A stretch of 64,000 nucleotides of DNA from Sphaerolaimus hirsutus (Eukaryota; Nematoda; Chromadorea; Monhysterida; Sphaerolaimidae). Location: assembly GCA_964036195.1 (NCBI GenBank), contig OZ038456.1, forward strand, positions 27,071,792 to 27,135,791. Direction: 5' to 3'. A program made the translations under genes and the position numbers. Positions 43,578 to 55,500 of the stretch are shown piece after piece. Under the pieces are notes generated by a model. The model had not been told where the DNA came from, did not search any database, and was given only the letters and a program-made list of their open reading frames with translations. Position 1 is the first letter of the stretch; each line of letters begins with the position of its first letter.

Positions 43578-46500
43578 GTGGGTTGGCACTGTGCCAGTTT
43601 GTTTGGTGATTTGTTGTTGTTTTTTCGGAAGGGGTTAGTGTGTAAATGCGCTGTTTGTGTGTGTCTTTGGTGGGGAAATGGAGGCGCCCATTTGATTTGA
43701 TGTTGAAACAATTCGATTTCACCTGCGCTTTTCGCAGTTTGTGGAAGTTCACAGTTCTTTTACAGAAATTTTCTTCACACTTTTGTGATGTTTAATGTGT
43801 GATGAAAACATGGGCCACTCCCAGACACTGTAAAACACCCTGTATAATGTAAAACGGTACATAAAGTGTCAAATGTCATGCAAAATAGTTATTTTACTTG
43901 CATTTGACTTTCGAAGTCCGAGTCGAGTAAACTTAGTTTTTATATACAGGGGTGGGCATCTTCAGTTACCGCTGGGAAAATGCGATAGATTGAGCTACGG
44001 TTGAGCTATCAGAATGAAATTTTAACACAATGGAGTAGACTCCATAGGACACCTATTCTGAAGTTTGCAACCCAAACGGCCACATTTTGGGTGAGTTGTG
44101 GAACACACGGTTTTTAGTGTAATTTTGTGACTTGGCGTCACCCATAGGATAAATCGAGGGTGGCATTTGAGGGGGGGGGCATCGGTCGTTGGTGTCGTCC
44201 CATTCTGTCGTACATCGGCCGATTTTGATGCCCTTTGAGTATGTTGTGGTCGCGCCTACTACCAAATTCTTTTTTTACTCGAATAGTCCCCCAGTCCCGA
44301 GATAAGGGGGGTGAAGTCACAAAATTACACTAAAAACTGTGGCCGTTTGGGTTGCAAACTTCAGCATAGGTGTCCTATGGAGTCTACTCTATTGTGTTAA
44401 AATTTCATTGTGATAGCTCAACTGTAGCTCAAGCTATCGCGTTTTTCCAGCGGTAACTGAAGATGCCCACCCCTGTATATTAGACCGAAGTAAATTTGTC
44501 ATTTTACATGTCTTTTGACACATTGCATGACATTTATGTACAGAGAATTTACAAGCAGTGGCACTTATCAGTTTTCACTTCAGACTTCCCACCTACCAGT
44601 CTGTCAACATCAAAATCGTCCACAACTTTTACCCGCAACAGGGGTCTCCAGGATTTTGGCCCTCGCGGGGGCTGGATAGATAGCAAATCGCTCCTCCGGA
44701 GGGATAGATAGCTGGAAAATTTTTCTGGGGGGGGCTGGCGGGGGCACAATATATAGGCTTTTTCAAGGTTAAGAAGGCATAAAGGGGAAAAAATCGCTAA
44801 TAATCAGTTAAAAGTAGCCAAAAGTAGGTATAAAATGGCTAAAAATAGGTATATAACCATGTATATAGCCGGAAAGCAAGATTTTGAAGGTGAAAAACTA
44901 TAAAATGGTGCGAACATTAGTGATTTTGAGCGAAAATTGGGGCAAAATTTCTCAAAAACCACTCCAGATAGATAGATAGATATGGGAGCGATTTGGGGGG
45001 GGGTCTTTTGGGGTAGTAGCCAAAAAATTTTGCCTCGGGATAGATAGATAGCTGAGCGGCCTCCGGGATAGATAGATAGCTGGCCGATTTGGGGGGGGGC
45101 AGCCCCCCCCCAGCCCCCCCCCCCCCCTAGGAGACCCCTGACCCGCAATATTTTCCCTGCATTTCACATTTCCAAATTGATACATTTATCACATCTCTCA
45201 GAACTGGCGAGTTGTCTGCCATCAAGGAAGTCAAGCTCGGCCACGGAGACGACTTCTCCATAATCCAGCAGGAGATTCTCATGCTGGCAGAATGCTCACA
45301 TCCGAATATAATTGCTTACCACGGCAGCTACTATAGGTGCGTGAATATAGGACCATGGTTGTAAATAGTGATCCATTGATGCATGTTGAATTTACACGTC
45401 GTGAAGTAGTTAAAACTGATCGTCGAAAAACTGATAAAATCAGCTTTGGGTGTATTTTAGTTCCCGGAATAAGATGTCCAAAAACCACCGATAAACCCCA
45501 CTAGCCTAGGGATAGAAAAAAGCGCTTTTTTTAACGTTCCCGCTTAGGGTTGGCCGATGTTTTTTTTTAAACGTTTTTTTTAATAAAAAAAAACGTTTTT
45601 TTTTTTTAAAAAACATGACGTCCGAAATGTTTTTTTTTTAAAAACATCGGCCGAAATTTTTTGTACTAAGCACTAGGTGTTTTGCAAAATTTTTGCGCGC
45701 AAGCGCGCAATTTCACACACAAATTGACATTGGTGGTTGTTTTCATTGGTTTTGTTGCATTTTTAGTATCAAAACATCCATTTCTATGTGCTACCATGGG
45801 TGAATAAGCCGACATATGTTGCTGTAATATATAATATTGAGGTAATGTGCTTCCATGTACCTCCACAGCGTGTAACTTCACTCCCAAAGTAACAACCTCC
45901 TTTTATAACCTTGTTTGATCACCATTCCGTGCCAAACTTTACCTGAAGTCACGAACATTCGACTATAAGGCAATATACAAACGATATGTCGACGAAAAAT
46001 GGATATTTTTGACACAAATCACCACTTATAATGCTATCCCATGGCTCCACAGCCATTATATGGTCATATTTAACATCACAGAGTATTGCCAGTGTCTGAT
46101 ATACCTATATATGTTGACACTAGGTCATATCTGGGAGCTTTTAAAAAAAAACATCGAGTTAAAAAAAACGTTTTTTTTCCAACCCTATTCCCGCTTTTTT
46201 TTAAAAAAACGCGCTTTTTTCGCTTTTTTCAAAAAATGTCAAGACGGTACCTAAAAAGTTCCCAAATAGGGTTCTGAGTCAATATATACAGGTATATCAG
46301 ACAAGTGGTAGTACTTGTGATGATATATAGCCATAGAATGGCTGTGTAATCATGAGATAGCATTATAAGTCCTAATTTCTGCCACAAAAATCCAATTTTA
46401 TGTTGACTCGTTATGTATATCGCTGTTTGTGAATGTTTCATGACTTCTAGTGAAGTTAGGCATGGAATAGTGCTTAAATAACGTTGTAAGAGAAGGTTAA

Positions 46501-49500
46501 TGCATGACAGTGATGTTACACTCTGTAGAAGTATGTGGGCGCACATTGGTCGGATACTATATACTAGACTGACATATCACAACTTATTATTACATGATAC
46601 CATGGAGGAATAGAAGCAATGGCACTAAAATGCCACAAAACCAACGAAAACAACCACCAATGGCAATTTGCATGTGAAATTGCGCGCTCGCGCGCGGAAA
46701 AATTACGAAATACCTAGTGCACAAGTACAAATTTTTTTGCCAGCGCTTTTTTAAAAAAAAGCGCTGGGACCCTTGCGCTTTTTAAAAAAAAGCGCTTGAA
46801 AAAAAGCGCTGGCCATCCCTACACTAGTCAGTGCATTTTTGTGCCGATTTCCTTTCATTTTTATACGTTTTCACCAATTTCAAAAGAATTTGTGACTACA
46901 TACTAGTTGACTGCTGCTGAACTGTCTGTAGGGTTCAAACGATATCACTTTTCGATATCGATATTCGATATTCGATATTTTTTCAAAATTTTCGATATCG
47001 ATATTCGATATTCGATATTTTTTCAAAATTTTCGATATCGATATTCGATACGATATGGACCCTCGATATCGATATTCGATATTCGATACTAAAAAATGGT
47101 CGATATTCGATATCGATATTTCGATATTTTCGATATTCGATATTTAGCTTTTGGTATAGCAAGGCATATGTCAAGCAGCATATTGTATTTTCATATGGTT
47201 GCAAACATGGTTGATTATCTCTTTACTGAAAAGTACAATTGATTTTAACAAGGTTTACAATGGTCAGAATGAGAAAATCGAAGAAAAAACATGACAAATC
47301 AAATTGTATCAGACAAACAAAAATTGGTAGATATTACAATTCATACTTAAAGTCGGCAGACGTATCATCCTACAAAATCGGAGAGTTAGAATTCGCTCGT
47401 GAATAGAGCGAACAACGAAACTTGTGTCCCACGCGGACGCTAGAAATTGAAAAAGAAAATCATATTAAAAGAAAAATGGACGTTTCGCGTGTCCGTGTGT
47501 GCCACCCACGCCCTAGTTATCTACATTGCTCGTTGAAAGCGAAAGAATTTGACCGTTCAAACTACCGTTTTACCGTTCAAACTACCGGTTTTGTTTTTAG
47601 TTTAGTTTTTCATTTGTTGGCTCTGTTCCAACAGAAGAGAACTTGGCAGCCAGCCAAAATTTCAAAATCCGCTATAAATATGAATAAAATAGGCTCACAC
47701 TAGCTATAGGACCACGTATATAAACAAAAATTCCGATTATGAAGGTGGAAATTGGCAAAGCGAAGCAAATTTTAACAATTTTTAGCCAACTTTGAGTTTT
47801 CACTCTCATTTGTATAATACGCAACTGGAAACTGGGATAAGGGCCAAGGTTTCATACGTGACCCGATCCATTCCAATCGTTAAAATATTGCGTCACAATT
47901 CCTAATGCCGTCATGCACTCTCCACTGGAGAGATTGACGCAAATGTTTGTAGGGCGATACGTCTGCCGACTTTATAACCCAATTGATTAAGGGCATGTTG
48001 CAAAAAAGCAGCATATCAGCATTTTCTGGCTTCAAATTTGAGGTAGGTAGTTCAGTAGGTATGTGGCCAAGCCAAATACAAGAAATGTGGAGTAAGCACT
48101 CCAACAAAGATGACATTAAATACTTTACTTTTACTCATCAACTTAGATACTATAAGCAAATTAAATTAATCACAAATATCTCAAAACAAAAATAATAACT
48201 TAATTAAGGACATTATACAGGTTCGATATATCGAAAATATGGTCGATATTCGATATCGATATTCGATATTTTTTCAAAATTTTCGATATCGATATTCGAT
48301 ATTCGATATTTTTTCAAAATTTTCGATATCGATATTCGATATTAAAAAATGGTCGATATCCGATATTCGATATTCGATACGATATATCGTTTGAACCCTA
48401 ACTGTCTGTCGACTGAAAAAATCTTTATTAAGCGCATTTTTCATTCGCGGAAATGTAAAATCTAGTGTGTGCGAAACGTGCGCATGAACTCTACGTGTTA
48501 TTTAAACGAATATCTTTCAGTTGACCTATTCGACAGCTTCCGGTTGTCAACTTGTAATTTTTCAACTAGCTGACAAAAAATGATTTTTTACAAACTACAC
48601 CACATTGAACAGAAGTTTTCGCAACGCAGACGCGACCGTCTGTGGATCGTGATGGAGTACTGCGGCGGCGGCTCCCTGCAGGACATCTACACAAGTCAGT
48701 TCACACTAGGGTTCAAACGATATGACTTTTTGATATCGATATTCGATATTTTTTCAAAATTTATGATATCGATATTCGATATTTTTTCAAAATTTTCGAT
48801 ATCGATATTCGATATTTTTTCAAAATTATCGATATTCGATATTTTTTCAAAATTTTCGATATCGATATTCGATATTTTTTCAAAATTTTCGATATCGATA
48901 TTCGATATTCAATATTAAAAAATGGTCGATATCCGATATTCGATACGATATATCGTTTAAACCCTAGTTCACACTGAAAAGTCACCCCTGTAGCTGTGGT
49001 TCTGTGGCGCCAGTGCCATTCTAGGCGCCATTCCATGGCGCTGTTGGCGCTGGCGCCAAATGTATTTGGATGTGTGACGAATTGCTATTCAGCGCGAAGT
49101 TACACCCCCCGATGTATTCAGTTGACTTTTATCAGGCCACTTCAACGGCCATTTTCGTTATATCGGGAAAAAAATTGTGTGCCGCTCTGAAAAGTCATTT
49201 CTGTCGAATAGGAGACTCATAGGAATGTTCTTTCGTTTACAGCGCGCAGCAAATATTTTCTGATACAACTAGTTCTGTAGCCAGAAAAAAAACTATGTAT
49301 AGTGCAGCGACATTACACCTTACAATGAAATCTACCATATCCCATCTGAATAAACAAACATACATAAAAAATTTCATCATATTTATCAAAGCAATAAAAG
49401 CAAAACATTTGATAAATATGATGAATTTTTTTTATGTTTGTTCTTTTATTCAGGTGGGATATGGTAGATTTCATTGTAAGGTGTAATGTCTCTGGAGTAT

Positions 49501-52500
49501 ATAATGAGCAGATTGCATTTCAACTGTCCTACTGAAAAGTAGCGCTACAGCTTTTTTATTTACACATCCCTAGACATGTGCTTTGTTTGTGCCTGGCACT
49601 AAGCTGTCCCATCATTCAGTGTGGCATTTTATGTGGCAACAAAAATAATTTGTAATGAAAGCGCTGTGCAAATAAACAAACATCATTAGCTGTTTCACTT
49701 TTGCTGCACCTTGGGGCAATTGCTTATTTAAACACTGAATTGGTTTGGAATTGGTTTAAACTTTTACGCAAGTTGAGGCAATTTTCCATCGACTGGGTGA
49801 AAAAAATTGATAAAATTTTGTAAAATTGACAAAAAAGTAAATGATAAGGAACCATAATTTTATAAACAAAAAACAATGAGCTGAAGTTTGTCGGAGAGGA
49901 AACCTCTAAAAATTTTTTTTCGGCTTATGCGGTAAAGGCACAACTCCTTTATTTGGAAAAATGATTTTTTTTTAAATCAAAATCAACGACAACTTAAACC
50001 CCTCTTAACAGCCACATTAACAAACAATAATCAACATATCGCAGTCTCAGTAGGGGTGGCAAGCGATTTTTTTAAGCGATTTTTTTTAATTCCGTTTTTT
50101 TTATATAAAAATCGCAACCCCTGTACCGATTTTTTTTAAATCGCTGGCAAAAAGTTTAGTACTTAAGCACTAGGTAAAATGCAAAAATTTTGCGCGCAAG
50201 TAGGGTTCAAACGGGAAAACGGTTTTTTAAAAAATCGGGGTCGTTAAAAAAATCGATTTTTTTCCAACCCTAATTCTCAGTGAGCGGCGTGCCCCTGGAA
50301 GAACTGCAGATTGGCTACGTGTGCAGGGAGACTCTGCACGGACTGGCCTACCTGCACTCGCTGGGCAAGATCCACAGGGACGTCAAGGGCGCCAACATAC
50401 TGCTCACTACCAACGGAGATGTCAAGTTGGGTTGGTGTCTACTTGTCTATTGGGTTGGGGTTAGGGGTGGGCAAGGACGTAGCCAGGAGGGGGGGGCGGG
50501 GGGGGGGCGGCCGCCCCCCCTTCCCGGGTGAGACATGACGAATGTCGGGAAACGTCTTCTGGTGCAACGATTTTGAGGCCATTTTTTAAAAATTTTGTGC
50601 GCAAGCGCGTGTTTTTGCATCACACAGCAGGAATTTTCACTTTACAAGTCGAAACGGCCTCAAGCTAGCTGAAAATGCACTCAAATGTTCATTTTCGCTG
50701 TATATGTATGTGAAATACATACCTAAACAGCGGTATATGGCACCAATGCCAACGCCAGTGGCGCCATGGCGTGGCGCCTACGAATTGCGCCATTCCCCCA
50801 CTACAGGGGCCAAATTTTAGGGGGGGGGGGGCGCCGCCCCCCCCGTTCGCCGGGCTCCGTATACAATCCGCCCCCCCCCGCTCAAAAATCCTGGCTACGT
50901 CCCTGCCGGTGGGATACAATTGTTAACGCATTGTTGTATGCGGAAATGGAAGATTTGCATTAAAATACCACAAAACTAATGAAAAACGATACTAATGTGT
51001 AATTTGCACGTGGAATTTCGCGCTTGTGTGCAAACAAATTGCGGAATACCTAGTGAATAAGTGCCAAAAAATTAAAAAACAGTTTCCATGATTTTTTTCC
51101 GAAGGATTTCCGTCTGGACGTCCATAATTTGGACGTGTTTTTATATTGGGCCCACACACACTGGATTTCAATAGAATCCGTGTCAACTAAATGTCAACTG
51201 AATTTAAGTGATCTGTGATTTCAACTTATCTATCTGATAGAGCATAGTTAATTTTACATCATGACACTTCATTTTCATTGTTCCGGTTAAGTGTGATGCT
51301 TTTTACAAACTTCCTGTTTTATTCAATTGACACTGAGTTGACGCGAATTTGCGATGTCAACTAGTGTGCGTGGGCCCATTAACGTCTCACCGCGCAGCCG
51401 ATTTCGGCGTTGCTGCACGGATCTCGGCCACAATCGCAAAGAGGAAATCTTTCATTGGCACTCCCTACTGGTTTGTGCTTTCATTTTTGCTCGTTTTTTA
51501 GACTGGCGTTATTACCGGAGTGACAAGAGACTTTGACTTTACTGCAGTAAATTTCTCACATTTACTTTCCCTGCCACTTTTTTGTGTCCTGTCCACTTGC
51601 GAAACTGACCCAGGTGGTAGTTTCACACCCTGTACAGTCAAGGGTCAAATGTGATAGAAACTTGTCAAACATCATACTAAATGTGAGAAGTTCAGTAACA
51701 AAATCTTTATCATTTAATTGGCATTTTCCATGGAATTTGTCACTTTACAGGGTGTTGGACTGCACTTTCATCACAAACTGGACTGCCGCTGTTAAAACCA
51801 CATTGCTCATTCTGTTCAGAAAATGCTGGCACACCACGTTTTGTAGATTTCGAAATCTGTATCACTTGCTTCAGCATTATGCCTTACTTCATGGGACGAT
51901 TTCAACTTTTCACCCTGAAACTCCACTACCCCCCCCCCCCAGGATGGCCCCGGAAGTGGCGGCAGTGGAACGCAAGGGGGGCTACAACGAGCTGTGCGAC
52001 GTGTGGGCGGTGGGCATCACCGCCGTGGAGTTGGCAGAGCGCCAGCCGCCCCACTTCGACCTGCACCCCATGAGGCTGCTCGCCGCCATGGCCAAGAGCA
52101 GTTACAAGAGCCCGTCGTTGACTGAGAGGAATAGATGGTGAGTCACCCTGCAGTTTGTCCATTGCACACTTTATGTGTATACTCGGCGGACATCATACTT
52201 AGTATGGAACTTACCATAACCCATCTGAATAATGAACCAAAAATTGTACAGGTTTTTTCATCGTAATATCTAGTTTTTACTATGGAACATTTTATTACGA
52301 AACTTATCAAAGGATTTTATTCATTAAATTATGGTAGGATTCTGCACATACTTTGCGGTTCGCCGAGTATACTTGAGTCTACCGTAGACCATTCGAATAG
52401 TGGACAAAAAACTTTTTACTCGCAACGCATTCCTTTCACGGTGGGTCGATTGAGTACGGGAATTTTCACGTTTTTTTCACACCTCCTACTTTTTTTCGTG

Positions 52501-55500
52501 CTGTTAGTATTTAACGCGGCAGTTTAATCTTCAGGTTGGTTCTGGTTTTCATCATAGCACTCCATACAGAGAAATGCAATATCACAGCGCACTCCCAGAT
52601 AGGGTTCAAACGGGATTGACTTTTCGGGATCGGGATCGGGATTCACTTTTTGAGATTTCGGGATCGGGATCGGGATTGGGGTTTTGGGATCGGGATCGGG
52701 ATTGGTTTTTTGAGATTTCGGGATCGGGATTGGCCGGGATTGGGGTCACGGGATCGGGATTGGGATTGGCATTTTTCCGGGATCGGGATTGGGTTCTAGG
52801 GATAGAGATTTTGGCCATTTTTCTGGCATTCACAGTTGTTCATAAAGGTCTCAAAACACTGTTGGATGCCAGAAAAGTGGCATAAAATTGACACTGGGGG
52901 GTTTGCATCCACTTTTTTCATGCAAAAACGTCATTATTTAACTTTTTATAATTTCCACTAATTTTTCCGGGATCGGGATCCCGGACTTGGGAGTTTCTCG
53001 GGATCGGGATCGGGATTTGAAAATTTTCGGGATCGGGATTGGTATTTTTGGATTTCGGGATCGGGATTGGGGTTTCGGGATCGGGATCGGGACTGGTAAA
53101 TCCCGGAATTTCACGGGATCCGGGATCGGGATCCCGTTTGAACCCTACTGCCAGATGGTAGGGTTCAAACGGGATTGACTTCTCGGGATCGGAATTAGGG
53201 TTCAAACGGGATTGACTTTTCGGGATCGGGATCGGGATTGGTTTTTTGAGATTTCGGGATCGGGATCGGGATTGGCCGGGATTGGGGTCACGGGATCGGG
53301 ATCGGGATTTGCATTTTTTCGGGATCGGGATTGGGGGTCTTGGGATAGAGATTTTAGCCAAGGTTTTAGCATCCACAGTTGTTCATAAAGGTCTAAAAAC
53401 ACTGTTCGATGGGGTTTGCGTTCACATTTTTGCATGCAAAAACGTCGTTTTTTCACTTTTGATAATTTCCACTAATTTTTCCGGGATCGGGATCCCAGAA
53501 TTTTGAGTTTGGCCCCACACACGCTAGTTGACATTGAAACCAAATGTCAACTGGTTCCGTTCCCAATTCGAAGGTTGCATTTGAACGGCGTTCATCAACC
53601 TCATCAAGCTTTGAATCGGGATCGGCACCAGTTGACATTTGGTGTCGATGTCAACTAGCGTGTGTGGGCCCTTTCTCGGGATCGGGATTGGGATTTGAAA
53701 AGTTTCGGGATCGGGACTAGGGTGTCAAATTTCCGTTTTGCGTTTTCCGTTTCCGTTTTCCGCAGGCGAATTTTTTCCGTTTTCCGGCCGCTGAGATTTT
53801 TTTTCCGTTTTCCGTTCCGTTTTCCGGCCACCTTTTTTTCCGTTTCCGTTTTTCCGGCTCATTTTCTGTTTTCCGGTGAAATTTTCAGTTTTTCAGCCTT
53901 TTTTCCGTTTTCCGGCTCAATTTCCAGTTTTTCCGCTTTTTTTTCCGTTTTCCGCCTCAATTTCATGCTTTCCGCCTTATTTTACCCTTTTCTGGCTCAA
54001 CTTTCTGTTTTCTGTTGCAGCCAAACTGGTAAACAGTCATGTAGATTGTCAATTATGAAAAACAAATTCTGTTTCCAGCAAAATTTCAGCGAATTTTATC
54101 GTTTTTTAGGCAAAATTTCACCAAATTTTTCCATTTCCATGCAAATTCCATTTTTCCGTTTCCGTTTTTCCGGCCGCTTTTTCCGTTTTCAGGCCACTGA
54201 AAATTTTTTTCCGTTTCCGTTTCCGTTTTCCGCCAAGTGCAAATTTTTTTCCGTTTTCCGTTCCGTTTTCCGGCCGCTGAAATTTTTTTCCGTTTCCGTT
54301 TCCGTTTTCCATAAAAAATTTTTTTTGACACCCTAATCGGGACTGCTAAATCCCGGAATTTCACGGGATCCGGGATCGGGATCGGGATCCCGTTTGAACC
54401 CTAATCGGAATTGCCTTTCTGAGATTTCGGGATCGGGATTAGGGTTAAGGGATCGGGATGAGGGTCACGGGATCGGGATTAGGGTTAAGGGATCGGGATG
54501 AGGGTCACGGGATCGGGATTAGGGTTCGGACGATATGACTTTTCGATTTCGATATTCTTTTCTGAAACTCTATTTTCGATATCGATACGATATGGAACCT
54601 CGATATCGATATTCGATATAAAAAATGGTCGATATTCGATATTTCCGATATTGATATTGCAATTTGCTTTTGGTATAGCAAGACAAATTACAAGAGGCAT
54701 ATTGTATTTTCGTGTGGTTGCACACATGGTTGATCAAAAAAAACATCGGTCAACCCTAGGTACAAGTGATTTTAAAAAGGTTTACATCAGTAAAAAGTAG
54801 AAGATGGAAGAATAACATGATGAATCAAAAAGTATCAGGCAAACAACAAATGGTAGATATTACAGTTCATCCTTCATAACCAAAATGCTTGATGCATGTT
54901 ACAAAAAAACTAGCATATCAGCATTTTCAGGCTTCAGATTTAGCACTCCAACAAAACTGACATTATAATTATTGTACTTTTACTCATCAAATAAAACACT
55001 ATAAGTAAATCAGATTAATCAGAAATATCTAAAAATGAAAATAATAACTTTAATAAGGGACACAATACAGGTTCGTTATATCGAAAAAAATGGTCGATAT
55101 TCGATTTTTTTTCAAGATTTTCGATATCGAAATTCGATATTTTTTCAAAAATCTTCGATATCGATATTAAAAAATGGTCGATATCCGATATTCGATACGA
55201 TATATCGTTTGAACCCTAATCGGGATTGGCTTTATAAGATATCGGGATCGGGATTGGTGTTTCGGGATCGGGACTGCAAAATCCCGAAATTTATCGGGAT
55301 TCGGGATTGGAATCCCGTTTGAACCCTACCACATGGTATTTTTTCACTAATTCCACACCCAGACACAACATAATGGCGCAGGTCGCCCAGCTTCCACGAG
55401 TTTGTCAAGCGCTGCCTCACCAAGTCCGTCAGGAAACGACCCACTTGCGACCAGCTGCTACAGGTTCGACCCTCGAGGGGCGGGGAAAACGTTGTCTTGC

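Larger units (their letters stand above)
53159..55328. mobile_element. Nested hAT-like element complex (GGGATC outer element)
   Basis: Outer GGGATC element with flanks CCAGATGG/CCACATGG. Inserted in it are a second GGGATC element (53196-54403, duplication ATCGGAAT) and a GATATC element (54520-55218, duplication ATCGGGAT). The second GGGATC element itself carries a GGCCC MITE (53511-53670) and a TTTCCG-arm element (53718-54335, duplication ATCGGGAC). Confidence 0.87.

Noticed and set aside
43405-43752. Minus-strand open frame across MAP4K exon 1
   Set aside because: Shadow of the GC-rich coding exon; the plus-strand frame has the kinase glycine loop.
52918-53376. Open frames reading DPDPE/RSRSR on the minus strand over GGGATC arrays (also 55758-55997, 59385-59624)
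   Set aside because: Products of GGGATC hexamer repeats. The apparent RS-like and Asp-Pro proteins are artefacts, unlike the RS domain of CLASRP at 24985-25138.
53662-54336. Open frame of 224 codons rich in Phe, Arg and Ser
   Set aside because: It is a translation of the CCGTTTTCC repeat arms of a MITE; no domain, and the frame is open only because the repeat lacks stops.
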